Part shown: piece after piece, positions 46,510 to 54,719 of the stretch | Numbering within the stretch: position 1 is the first letter of the stretch | Layout of the letters: each line of letters begins with the position of its first letter | DNA from: Arthrobacter alpinus | GTDB lineage: Bacteria; Actinomycetota; Actinomycetes; Actinomycetales; Micrococcaceae | Length of the DNA stretch: 64,000 bases | Assembly (NCBI RefSeq): GCF_900105965.1 | Contig: NZ_FNTV01000001.1 | Span: 310,001 to 374,000, forward strand | Direction of reading: 5' to 3' | Position numbers and translations under genes: made by a program | The notes under the pieces: model-generated | The model's input: only the letters and a program-made list of their open reading frames with translations | Told to the model about the DNA's origin: nothing | Database searches by the model: none

Positions 46510-46941
46510 ATGGACGGAGCCGTTATCGCGTTCATCGCACTGGCCGGAGTTTTCCTGCTGGTTGTTATTACACTGTGCCTGTTCGGGGTGCGCCGCATGA
46601 TGTTGCGGCGCGCCCTGGGCACAGTTGACGCCTCCATTTGCACAGCGGGCAATCGCTGGGCAATGGGGGTTTGTCGTTACCGGGAGTCGGGCCTAGAGTG
46701 GCTGCGGCTTTTTTCGTTAAGCCCCCTGCCCGCCAAAACCATGGCGCGCAGCAAGATCACCATGATTGGCCGCCGCGAACCCAGCGAGCTGGAATTGACG
46801 CGGGTTCCGCCAGGGGCGGTCATAGTGGTCTTGTCCTATGAGGGCAAAGAGGTCCTGCTGGCCATGAAGTTTGGCGCCTATGCGGGCTTGTCGTCGTGGC
46901 TTGAAGCCGGACCACACACTGGCGTGGGCACCTGGCGCTAG
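46510..46941 (+). CDS. DUF2550 domain protein
   Basis: Protein of 143 residues with one N-terminal membrane helix (about 5-27) and a small beta-rich domain containing GVCRYRESGLEWLRLFSL. It is placed just after atpC, as Rv1312 is in M. tuberculosis, which supports the DUF2550 assignment. ATG 46510 gives a good signal-anchor. No function is known. Confidence 0.88.
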   Translation: MDGAVIAFIALAGVFLLVVITLCLFGVRRMMLRRALGTVDASICTAGNRWAMGVCRYRESGLEWLRLFSLSPLPAKTMARSKITMIGRREPSELELTRVPPGAVIVVLSYEGKEVLLAMKFGAYAGLSSWLEAGPHTGVGTWR

Positions 46942-47071
46942 CCCCTCTGCGTCCACTGTGTCTTGGGCCGCCCGGCTTGCACTCAGCTGTTGTGCAGCTC
47001 AGTCCCAGCCACGGGCGCTAGTCTCTCTTTGCTTCCCCACACCGTGCTGATCTACGCCTCTGTGGAGCACC

Positions 47072-48430
47072 TTGAGAGAATGTTGCGAACCTGTGCCCTG
47101 GATCAATGAACTGAGCCTGATTGACGGGCCGATCCCCATCGTCTCAGCCGTGATGGCTGCCGTGGCCATCCTCTTTCTTCTCATCCGCCGTTCACCGCGA
47201 TGGTGGATTTTTGCCGTCAGCACCGCTGCCGCCGCCACTTTGCTGGGCGTGCTGGGCTGCTGGGCGGTGATCCATGTCTTTTATTGGTGGGCCGAAGACC
47301 TTCCTGCCACAGTGGTTTCCTATGTAGCGCTCTTGCTGTGGGTCATCACCTTGGGAGGTGCGACGGCGCTGGCTGGCTTGCGTGGCCGGCAACGCAACCG
47401 AGTTCTCACCCGGGCGGGCTCGCTGCGCCGGACGTTCGCTGCTGCCGCGACACTCGTTGTCTTGATGTTCATTGGCATTCAGGTCAATGCCTCTTTTGGC
47501 CAGTACCCAACGGTAGGGACATTGATTGACCCGCCAGCCCAGATTGCCCAGGCCGCGCCCCCTCAAATGCAGTTTGCGCCAGGTTCGCAGTTTATGACCA
47601 GCCCTGTTGCGCAACGATGGACGTCCAAGGGTGCACTTCCAGCCACTGGCAGCGTTGTCTCCGTGAACATTCCAGGAACTGCCTCGGGGTTTCAGGGGCG
47701 GAATGCGCTTGTCTACCTGCCACCGGCCTATTCTGCGCCAGATAGGCCAGTGCTTCCGGTCCTGGTGTTGGTGAGCGGCCAGCCGGGTTCTCCGGATTCA
47801 TGGCTACGGTCCTCAGATTTAGTGGATTCACTTAATGAATACGCCGGCACGCATGGGGGAGTGGCACCATTGGTGGTGATTCCGGATCCCAATGGCAGCG
47901 ATGCCGCCAACACCATGTGCCTGAACTCCGATCTTGCTCAGGCCGATACCTATATGGCCATCGATGTTCCGGCATGGATCAAGGCGAATCTTGATGCCGA
48001 TGCCAATCACGCGCACTGGGCCGTGGGAGGCTTCTCCTACGGGGGCACCTGCGCAGTGCAAATGGTGACACGCCACCCTGAAGTGTTCACCTCATTCATG
48101 GCTGTTTCTCCTGAACGTGAGCCAGCGCTGGCCGTCAACCGCAATGTGACGATAGAGCGAGCCTTCCACGGCGATGCTGCCGCATTCGACGCGCAGCTTC
48201 CCTTGACGCTCCTGTCAGAAAAAAGGTATCCCCACGTGCGCGGGTTTTTTGCTGCTGGCGAGCAGGATGCACAGTATTCTGCCAATGTGAAGATACTTCA
48301 AACAGCCAGCCGCCAGGCGGGCATGACGGTGGAAGCCGCGAGCTATCCGGGAGGCCATTCCTGGACAGTGGTTAGTGCCGCACTGCCTCATGGGTTGGCA
48401 TTCATTTTCAGTGGTCTGGGGCTGCCATGA
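47072..48430 (+). CDS. membrane alpha/beta hydrolase, putative esterase
   Basis: Protein of 452 residues. Four N-terminal membrane helices (about 17-38, 45-68, 77-100, 120-140) precede an extracellular esterase-D/mycolyltransferase-like hydrolase. The nucleophile is Ser in GGFSYGGT near 330 and the His in YPGGHSW near the end. TTG 47072 has GGAG four bases upstream. The stop overlaps the start of the DUF2156 gene in ATGA, so the two are coupled. In corynebacteria and enterococci hydrolases of this general kind deacylate aminoacyl-phosphatidylglycerol made by the partner synthase; I infer the same here. Confidence 0.82.
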   Translation: MRECCEPVPWINELSLIDGPIPIVSAVMAAVAILFLLIRRSPRWWIFAVSTAAAATLLGVLGCWAVIHVFYWWAEDLPATVVSYVALLLWVITLGGATALAGLRGRQRNRVLTRAGSLRRTFAAAATLVVLMFIGIQVNASFGQYPTVGTLIDPPAQIAQAAPPQMQFAPGSQFMTSPVAQRWTSKGALPATGSVVSVNIPGTASGFQGRNALVYLPPAYSAPDRPVLPVLVLVSGQPGSPDSWLRSSDLVDSLNEYAGTHGGVAPLVVIPDPNGSDAANTMCLNSDLAQADTYMAIDVPAWIKANLDADANHAHWAVGGFSYGGTCAVQMVTRHPEVFTSFMAVSPEREPALAVNRNVTIERAFHGDAAAFDAQLPLTLLSEKRYPHVRGFFAAGEQDAQYSANVKILQTASRQAGMTVEAASYPGGHSWTVVSAALPHGLAFIFSGLGLP

Positions 48431-50904
48431 CGGAGCCCCAAGCGACGGGCGTGCAGAACATGGTCCGGCGCCTCTTGCGCTTATGCCGCCGCATGCCCTT
48501 GACCCTGGCCCTCATGGCCGCCACGGTAGTTGTCCATGTGGTCTCGGGAGCATTCCTTGACAGGCTGGGCGGGCACGCGGCGGGATTCTGGGGATTCCAG
48601 GCCACCGATCTGCTGGGGGTTTCATGGTGGAACGTTTTTTCTACGCTTCTCCTGAGCTCCAATACTGCTTCGATGCTGCTGGCCGTCGCCGTGCTGGCCC
48701 TGGTGCTCGGGCTCGCCGAATCCACCGTAGGAACCACCCGAGCCGCGGCACTTTTTATCGGAACCCAGGTGGCCGGCGTCGTCCTCTATGGCGTGCTCAT
48801 GGCGGTGACGAATTGGACCGGGCTGCACATGCCAGCCGGGCTGGATCACGCCACGCTGCTTGGACCTTTTGCGGCCTCGGCCGGGACGTTGATGGCCGCC
48901 AGCCAAACCATCAGCCTGCTGTGGCGGCGGCGCCTGCGGGTTCTGATGCTGGCCATCTCGCTTATGCTCAGCGTTTATGTTGGCCACGCGCAGCACGTTT
49001 TTATCCTGTTGGCAGTGGTGGCGGGGCTGGCTCTGGGGAGACTCTTTCTGCCTGCCGTCGGTGAGGGCGTCATCAGCCGGTCCACCTCCCGGGAAGTCCG
49101 AACCAATTTGGCCTTGATTGTTGCTGTCTTCGCGATTGGCCCCCTCGTCGCAGCGCTGGCTCATATTCCCGAGGGTCCGCTCGCGGTGCTGCGGACCTGG
49201 ATCACGAGTCAGGAACCAAACACGCAGCAGTGGCCCGGCGGATGTATTGACAGCGCCTGCCGCAACGCGGCGGACAACCTGGGCTTGCTGGGTTTCGGTG
49301 GGCACGCCGTGGCACTGATGCCCATGGTGCTGTTGCTGGCGTGTGCCGAAGGGCTGCGACGGGGAAATAAGTTGGCTCTGTGGGTGGCCGTATATGCGCA
49401 TCTGTTGATCGGGATCATCTCCGCCTTTTACTTTCAGGTTTTTGCCGGGCTCGGCATGCCCGTGCGCCACGGCCACAGAACCCTCAGCGTGAATGAATCG
49501 GTGTGGAATCTTTTGCCGGTGGTTCTTGTCCCGGTCGTCATTGCCGGGCTGCTGATCGCCGGCAGGCGCCACTTCCGTGTTGATCCGGATCCAATCTCGC
49601 GCCGGCGCCAAGCCGTCTTCTTGCCGTTGTTCGTTCTGGCCTTTGTTGGCCTCTACACGGCTGTGTGGTTTGCCGAAGGGAATCTGCACGGACGGCTGGG
49701 GATCCTGGGCCTGCTGGCCGGCATCCCGCGGATCGTCCTGCCCTATCCTTTTCCTTTTTCCTTCGCGGAAAGTGTCTATCCGCATGGGTTCTTTTCAGAA
49801 GTGCTGTTTAGCTTTGGCGGGGCGCTGCTGTGGCTAGTCAGCGGGATCAGTATTTTGAGCGTGTTCCTGAGCCGGGCTCGCCGCAGCGGCGTGGGACAAC
49901 ATGCGAAGGCGCAGTCGCTGGTGCACCAAGGCGGTGGATCCCTGTCGTGGATGACCTTGTGGCCGGGCAATCAATACTGGTTCAACACGGCCGGAACGGT
50001 GTGCATCGCCTTCCAGGTCCACAATGGCGTGGCCGTCACGGTCGGTGGCCCCGTGGGGGATGCAGGGCAGGCAGAGCACGCCGTGGCCGAGTTCCTGGAC
50101 TATTGCTCGCATGAGTCACTGACCCCTTGTTTCTATTCGGTAGCAGAAGAAACGGTTCAGATACTGGCTCAACGTGGATTCAACCGAATTCCCGTTGCTT
50201 CGGAAACCCTCCTGGACGTGCGGACCATGGACTTCAAGGGCAAGGACTGGCAGAACATTCGGACGGCCGTCAACAAGGCCGGGAAACTTGGTGTGAGCTC
50301 CCAATGGTGCACTTATGGCTCGTTGACCCCAAGCCAACGCACTCAGGTTCACGAGATCTCCGAGGATTGGGTCTCTGGGCAATCCCTGCCTGAACTGGGG
50401 TTCACCTTGGGCGGATTGGAGGAACTCAAGGATGACAGCGTGCAGTTGTGCCTGGCCATTGATGAGTCTGGACGCATTCATGCGGTCACGAGCTGGCTGC
50501 CTGTCCATGCCGAGGGACAGGTGGTGAGCTGGACGTTGGACTTCATGCGCCGCAATTCCGGCGCCTACAACGGCGTGATGGAGTTCCTGATCGCTGCGGC
50601 AGTACAGCACTTCAAGGAATCTGTGGAGTACATTTCACTCTCGGGTTCCCCTTTGGCCAACACTGAGGAACAAGACAACAGCCTTGGCAAGGTCTTGGGG
50701 CTGCTGGCCCGAACACTGGAGCCGGTGTACGGCTTTGCCTCCTTGGCAAACTTCAAACAGCGTTTCAAACCCCGCCACGCGTCGTGGTACCTCATGTACC
50801 GGGATCCATTGTCGCTACCGGCGATGGCTGGCGCCGTGGCGCAGGCCTATATGCCCAATATCTCGGTGCGTTCCGTGGCCAAACTCCTGCGGACCACAAG
50901 GTGA
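48427..50904 (+). CDS. DUF2156 aminoacyl-phosphatidylglycerol synthase-like protein
   Basis: Protein of 825 residues. The N-terminal half has about a dozen membrane helices, including a rhomboid-like block (residues 20-210). The C-terminal cytoplasmic half (about 510-810) is a DUF2156/LPG-synthase dual-GNAT domain with VTVGGPVGDAG, GFNRIPVASETLLDV, and a final FASLANFKQRFKPRHASWYLMYRD block typical of MprF-type enzymes. These transfer Lys or Ala from tRNA to phosphatidylglycerol, reducing surface charge. It lacks the lysyl-tRNA synthetase fusion of mycobacterial LysX. Which amino acid is used is not visible. Confidence 0.85.
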   Translation: MTEPQATGVQNMVRRLLRLCRRMPLTLALMAATVVVHVVSGAFLDRLGGHAAGFWGFQATDLLGVSWWNVFSTLLLSSNTASMLLAVAVLALVLGLAESTVGTTRAAALFIGTQVAGVVLYGVLMAVTNWTGLHMPAGLDHATLLGPFAASAGTLMAASQTISLLWRRRLRVLMLAISLMLSVYVGHAQHVFILLAVVAGLALGRLFLPAVGEGVISRSTSREVRTNLALIVAVFAIGPLVAALAHIPEGPLAVLRTWITSQEPNTQQWPGGCIDSACRNAADNLGLLGFGGHAVALMPMVLLLACAEGLRRGNKLALWVAVYAHLLIGIISAFYFQVFAGLGMPVRHGHRTLSVNESVWNLLPVVLVPVVIAGLLIAGRRHFRVDPDPISRRRQAVFLPLFVLAFVGLYTAVWFAEGNLHGRLGILGLLAGIPRIVLPYPFPFSFAESVYPHGFFSEVLFSFGGALLWLVSGISILSVFLSRARRSGVGQHAKAQSLVHQGGGSLSWMTLWPGNQYWFNTAGTVCIAFQVHNGVAVTVGGPVGDAGQAEHAVAEFLDYCSHESLTPCFYSVAEETVQILAQRGFNRIPVASETLLDVRTMDFKGKDWQNIRTAVNKAGKLGVSSQWCTYGSLTPSQRTQVHEISEDWVSGQSLPELGFTLGGLEELKDDSVQLCLAIDESGRIHAVTSWLPVHAEGQVVSWTLDFMRRNSGAYNGVMEFLIAAAVQHFKESVEYISLSGSPLANTEEQDNSLGKVLGLLARTLEPVYGFASLANFKQRFKPRHASWYLMYRDPLSLPAMAGAVAQAYMPNISVRSVAKLLRTTR

Positions 50905-50925
50905 CGGTAGAACTCAGCGGGGGCG

Positions 50926-50963
50926 CACAACAGCCCCCGGCCGTGCGGCCGGGGGCTGTTGTG
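50926..50963. terminator. bidirectional terminator hairpin
   Basis: CACAACAGCCCCCGGCCG pairs perfectly with the reverse complement at 50946-50963 around two bases. It lies between the convergent DUF2156 and cold shock genes. A purine-rich GAAAGAGA follows rather than a T-tract on the plus strand. Confidence 0.8.
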
Positions 50964-50976
50964 AAAGAGACGTGGC

Positions 50977-51180
50977 CTAGAGCGTTGTGACGCCAGTTGC
51001 CTGGGGACCCTTGGCACCCTGGCCAACTTCGAACTCCACGCGAGCGTTTTCATCCAAGGTCTTAAATCCACCGCTCTGGATCTCCGAGTAGTGAACAAAG
51101 ACATCTGCCTCGGAGTTATCCGGGGTGATGAAGCCGAAGCCCTTTTCAGCGTTGAACCACTTGACGGTTCCCTGTGCCAT
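50977..51180 (-). CDS. cold shock protein
   Basis: Single-domain CSP of 67 residues that binds single-stranded RNA or DNA. RNP1 is KGFGFITP and RNP2 is DVFVHYSE. The start [17 protein letters not shown] at 51180 has AAGGAG upstream; the open frame continues further but is untranslated leader. The 5' region carries tandem 10-bp repeats. Confidence 0.97.
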   Translation of the reverse strand: MAQGTVKWFNAEKGFGFITPDNSEADVFVHYSEIQSGGFKTLDENARVEFEVGQGAKGPQATGVTTL

Positions 51181-51357
51181 GTATTTTCTCCTTGTGATGA
51201 ACGGCAACACTGGATTTTCCTGTACTGCCCTGTACTGCCCTGTACTGCCAGGTGTATTGCCCTGCCGTGGCCATGATGCCGGAAGCTGGCGCAATGTCAG
51301 CATGGCACGAGTCACTTGCAAGGTCAACGAAGCGGGGCAAAGAGTCTCAATTGTTAA
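51181..51357 (-). promoter_or_regulatory. cold shock gene leader with tandem decamers
   Basis: On the plus strand TGTACTGCCC occurs at 51221-51230 and 51231-51240 and TGTACTGCCA at 51241-51250. A degenerate TGTATTGCCC follows at 51253-51262. Read on the minus strand these are GGGCAGTACA units, 41-80 bases upstream of the ATG. They may lie in the 5' untranslated region or the promoter. No clear -10/-35 pair is seen. Confidence 0.55.
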
Positions 51358-52602
51358 CTAGTTCAGCCAGTGACCGGCACGCATGACCCGCTGCAGGGCC
51401 AGCTCGGAGTCGACAATCAAAATATCGGCTCGCAGTCCGCGGCGCAGGGAGCCAACCTCGTCCGTGAGCCCGAGGACGGCCGCGGGGACTGTTGTGGCCG
51501 AGGTGAGCGCATCGACAAAGTCAACGCCCGCGGCCGTGGTGCGCCGAACAACGTCCAGCAGAGTCGCCGTCCCGCCGGCGATGGATCCGGTGGCGTCCAG
51601 GGTGGCAACACCATTGGCCACCGTGACAGGGGAAGGACCCAGCATGTACTGGCCATCGGCCAGGCCCGCCGCCGCCATGGAATCGGTCACCAGCAGGATA
51701 TTTGCGGCGCCCACCAGGGCAAAGACGGTCTTGACTGTCTCGGGGTCCAGGTGGGTGTTGTCGGCAACAAGTTCGACGGCGGCGTTCCCGGCGCTGGCAG
51801 CACGCAGGCACGCCGCGACGGGCCCGGGGGACCGGTGGTGCATGGGCGGCATGCCGTTGAAAAGGTGAGTGACGGTGGGGCGGCCGGAGACGCCGTCGAA
51901 CCCGGCGGAGTCCATGCCTTCACGAGCCTGCTCCAGGGACTCTGCCGCCGTGACAGTGTCAGAATCGGTGTGGCCCAGCGACGGGGTGATGCCATGGCTC
52001 GTGAGCAGGTCCACGAGTTCATCGGCTCCCGGCAATTCCGGGGCGTACGTCATGGTGGTGATGCTTCCGCGGCCGGCCTCGATGAGTGCAGCCGTGAGTT
52101 CGAGGTCCGGCTCAAGCAGGAACGCCGGGTTTTGGGCTCCGCAGCGGGTGTGGGAAAGGAACGGACCCTCGAGGTGAATGCCAGCCAGAAGACCCTCATC
52201 GGTCATTTTGGCGTAGACGCCGATGCCCTTCAGGAGGTCCTCGGGGGAGGCGGTCACCATGCTGGCCAGAAGAGTGGTGGTGCCAGCCCGGTGCAGGAAA
52301 TCAACAGCCACCCGGGCAGAGGCCTCATCGCCGCTGGGGAAGTCGCCGCCATTGCCACCGTGGTTGTGAACATCGATCAAGCCGGGCAAAATCCGGTGAC
52401 CGGCCGGAAGCGAGATGATGTTGGCGGCGCGTAGGTCATGGTCGCCGAAGCCCGGCTCGTCAAAGTGATCGGCACGCCCGGCATAAACGATCCGATCGCC
52501 CTCTATGGCCAGCAACCCGTCCTCAACAATGCCGTTGTCGGTGACAACGTCGCCTTGGATGAGGAATTTTTCGGACGTGGGCGCAGCAGTGGGATCAGTC
52601 AT
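51358..52602 (-). CDS. nagA: N-acetylglucosamine-6-phosphate deacetylase
   Basis: Amidohydrolase of 414 residues, releasing acetate from GlcNAc-6-P in chitin and peptidoglycan-sugar catabolism. Metal-binding DVHNHGGNGG, GIHLEGPFLS with the zinc Glu, THLFNGMPPMHHR and the catalytic Asp in VTDSMAAAG are present. A minus-strand TAGACT (plus 52609-52614) is six bases before ATG 52602, so translation may be leaderless, though GAGG is also there. Its partner nagB lies about 10 kb away. Confidence 0.95.
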   Translation of the reverse strand: MTDPTAAPTSEKFLIQGDVVTDNGIVEDGLLAIEGDRIVYAGRADHFDEPGFGDHDLRAANIISLPAGHRILPGLIDVHNHGGNGGDFPSGDEASARVAVDFLHRAGTTTLLASMVTASPEDLLKGIGVYAKMTDEGLLAGIHLEGPFLSHTRCGAQNPAFLLEPDLELTAALIEAGRGSITTMTYAPELPGADELVDLLTSHGITPSLGHTDSDTVTAAESLEQAREGMDSAGFDGVSGRPTVTHLFNGMPPMHHRSPGPVAACLRAASAGNAAVELVADNTHLDPETVKTVFALVGAANILLVTDSMAAAGLADGQYMLGPSPVTVANGVATLDATGSIAGGTATLLDVVRRTTAAGVDFVDALTSATTVPAAVLGLTDEVGSLRRGLRADILIVDSELALQRVMRAGHWLN

Positions 52603-52637
52603 GCCTCAAGTCTAGTCAAACCAGACGCCCAAGGACG

Positions 52638-53333
52638 TTAGAACAGGCGGGAAGCGCTGTCATCTACGCCGCGCATGGCGTCGTAGTCAAGAGTTTTGCA
52701 CTCGATCCCGCGATCAGTGGCCAAGGTTTTGGCCTGCGGCTTGATCTGCTGGGCCGCAAAGATGCCGCGGACCGGGGCTAGCAGTGGATCGCGGTTAAGC
52801 AGTTCCAAGTAGCGGGTGAGCTGCTCCACACCGTCGATGTCGCCGCGGCGCTTGAGCTCAATGGCCACGGTGGCGCCCTTGGCGTCGCGGGCCAGAATGT
52901 CAACGGGGCCAATGGCCGTGAAGTATTCGCGCCGGATCAAGGTGAATCCATCGCCCAACAGACCAATCTGCTCGGCCAGCAGACGCTGCAGATCAGCCTC
53001 GACGCCGTCCTTGATCAGGCCCGGATCCACACCCAAGTCATGGCTGGAATCGCTGACGTGCTCATAAATGTTGATGATGAGCCTGTCGTCGGTCTTGCTC
53101 GACTGCACAATCCACTGGTCGATCACGCCGTTCTCAAGTTCGGCGTCGTCCGGGGAAACAGTCCGCATGGTGGCCGGCGGGCTCATCCAGTTCAACGGCT
53201 TGTAGGAACCGCCGTCAGAGTGCACCAAAACTGAACCGTCGGCCTTAACCAACAGCAGCCGAACGGCGAGGGGAAGATGGGCTTTGAGGCGTCCGACGTA
53301 ATCGACGGAGCACTTGGCAATCACTAAACGCAC
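52638..53333 (-). CDS. nucS: mismatch-specific endonuclease NucS
   Basis: Protein of 231 residues, the nuclease of the non-canonical mismatch repair of Actinobacteria, cutting both strands at G-T, G-G and T-T mismatches. N-terminal dimerisation residues ([16 protein letters not shown]) are followed by the catalytic RecB-like domain GPVDILARD and AIELKRRG. The C-terminal SRLF is in the position of the beta-clamp motif. GTG 53333 fits the usual start [12 protein letters not shown], with TAGAGT seven bases upstream on the minus strand and a GGAGG before it. The promoter abuts tandem repeats. Confidence 0.95.
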   Translation of the reverse strand: MRLVIAKCSVDYVGRLKAHLPLAVRLLLVKADGSVLVHSDGGSYKPLNWMSPPATMRTVSPDDAELENGVIDQWIVQSSKTDDRLIINIYEHVSDSSHDLGVDPGLIKDGVEADLQRLLAEQIGLLGDGFTLIRREYFTAIGPVDILARDAKGATVAIELKRRGDIDGVEQLTRYLELLNRDPLLAPVRGIFAAQQIKPQAKTLATDRGIECKTLDYDAMRGVDDSASRLF

Positions 53334-53354
53334 GCCCTCCACTCTAGTCCCCAC

Positions 53355-53540
53355 GCCCTCCCAAGACTAAGCCGCTGGCGCGTCTTCGTCTTGGGGCCCT
53401 CGGGCGCGGGGCCCCATGACGCCCTCCCAAGACTAAGCCGCTGGCGCGTCTTCGTCTTGGGGCCCTCGGGTGCGGGGCCCATGACGCCCTCCCAAGACTA
53501 AGCCGCTGGCGCGTCTTCGTCTTGGGGCCCTCGGGCGCTG
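53355..53540. repeat. three tandem copies of a 66-bp repeat
   Basis: The unit starts GCCCTCCCAAGACTAAGCCG at 53355, 53421 and 53486; periods are 66 and 65 bases, and copies differ by an occasional base. Each contains CCCAAGAC and GTCTTGGG, which form an 8-bp stem. The third copy loses identity near 53538. They occupy the gap between divergent nucS and the zinc-site gene. Confidence 0.9.
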
Positions 53541-53578
53541 GCTTCGCGCGGCGCGCGCCGGTGCGGCACAATGGTGAG

Positions 53579-53908
53579 ATGCCCCGCTCCAATCAGCCCC
53601 GCCGCCGAACATCGCCACGACGGCCCGGCGAACACTCTGACGACGGCGAGGCGGACCTCAACCGGTCGCGCCTGGGTATTCCCGCCACCGAATCTGCGCC
53701 GGACGGCGTCTGGGCAGTAAGAACCATCAGCTCCGGCAATGCGCAAAAGGCGTATACCTGCCCAGGATGTCATCGCCAGATCACCCCCGGCACGCCCCAC
53801 CTGGTCGTGTGGCAGGAAGATGCCCTCTTTGGCGACGAGGCTGGTCTGCGCGACCGTCGCCACTGGCACAGCAACTGCTGGCGCGGACGCAGCTACCGCT
53901 ACAGGTAG
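53579..53908 (+). CDS. small conserved protein with a Cys/His zinc-like site
   Basis: Protein of about 109 residues with a basic, Pro/Arg-rich start. Its C-terminal half has YTCPGCHRQI and RRHWHSNCWR, a CxxC...HxxxC arrangement likely to bind zinc. Similar short proteins are common near nucS in actinobacteria, but I know no function. ATG 53579 lies six bases after CACAAT, a leaderless-type start. An upstream frame to 53522 lies in the tandem repeats and is not needed. Confidence 0.75.
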   Translation: MPRSNQPRRRTSPRRPGEHSDDGEADLNRSRLGIPATESAPDGVWAVRTISSGNAQKAYTCPGCHRQITPGTPHLVVWQEDALFGDEAGLRDRRHWHSNCWRGRSYRYR

Positions 53909-53918
53909 TCTGGATGGC

Positions 53919-54707
53919 ATGGTATTTGACCCCGCCTCCCTCATTTTTAGCCCAGCATCTGGCCCCGTCCGGGCTTCGAGTATCCTGCCGGCCGTGCGGG
54001 AAAACATTGAGCTGCATACCGCCGATGGCCTGACGCTGGTGGGGGAGCTGGCATTGCCGGCCGACGGCGTCGTAAACGCCACGCTGATCACGCTCCACCC
54101 ATTGCCCACGCATGGCGGGTTCATGGATTCACACGTCTATAAGAAGGCTTCCTACCGGCTGCCCGCCCTGGCCGGCATTGCCGTGCTGCGCTTCAACACA
54201 CGGGGCACGTCCTCGCCGCGCGGCACGAGCGAAGGCATCTTCGAGGAAGGCGTTGGCGAACGGCTGGACCTTGAGGCTGCCGTTGCTTTTGCCGTGGATC
54301 GAGGATTGCCCAACCGCTGGCTCGTGGGCTGGTCCTTTGGCACGGAGCTCGTGCTGAAGTATGGGGCAGTGCAGCCGGTAGCGGATGCGGTTGAGGGTGC
54401 CGTGCTGCTGTCGCCGCCGCTGCACCGGGCCCAGGACACCGATCTGCGCAGCTGGGCACAAGCTGGCAAACCCCTGACGGTCTTAGTCCCCGAATTTGAC
54501 GACTACCTGCGCCCGCTGGAGGCAGCACAGCGGTTTGCCCTGGTCCCACAGGCCAAGATGGTGCCGGTGGACGGAGCCAAGCACCTCTGGGTGGGCGAAA
54601 AATATGCTGCCCGAGCCCTCAATGAAATTGCCTCTACCGTTTTGGGAACAAAAGTGTCCCTGCCAGTTGAGTGGGACGGGCCTGTTGCCGCGCTTCCCGC
54701 CTTTTAG
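53919..54707 (+). CDS. alpha/beta hydrolase
   Basis: Protein of about 262 residues. The oxyanion region is ITLHPLPTHGGFMD, NTRGTSSPRGTSEG follows, and the nucleophile Ser is in GWSFGTELV. The His near the C-terminus is in DGAKHLWVGE. No signal peptide. ATG 53919 follows TAGTCT by seven bases and lies ten bases after the previous stop, so a leaderless start inside a two-gene unit is likely. A further in-frame extension to 53739 overlaps the previous gene in another frame and is rejected. Substrate unknown. Confidence 0.9.
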   Translation: MVFDPASLIFSPASGPVRASSILPAVRENIELHTADGLTLVGELALPADGVVNATLITLHPLPTHGGFMDSHVYKKASYRLPALAGIAVLRFNTRGTSSPRGTSEGIFEEGVGERLDLEAAVAFAVDRGLPNRWLVGWSFGTELVLKYGAVQPVADAVEGAVLLSPPLHRAQDTDLRSWAQAGKPLTVLVPEFDDYLRPLEAAQRFALVPQAKMVPVDGAKHLWVGEKYAARALNEIASTVLGTKVSLPVEWDGPVAALPAF

Positions 54708-54719
54708 CGCAGGCAGCGG

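Noticed and set aside
48622-49785. 387-codon minus-strand frame inside the DUF2156 gene
   Set aside because: The plus-strand gene has membrane helices and the synthase motifs. The antisense frame is rich in Gln, Arg and His without a fold.
53355-53540. CRISPR array
   Set aside because: The three 66-bp units are directly adjacent with no unique spacers, and no cas gene is near.
53522-53578. Upstream extension of the zinc-site gene
   Set aside because: It is inside the end of the tandem repeat and has no start signal, whereas ATG 53579 has a box six bases upstream.
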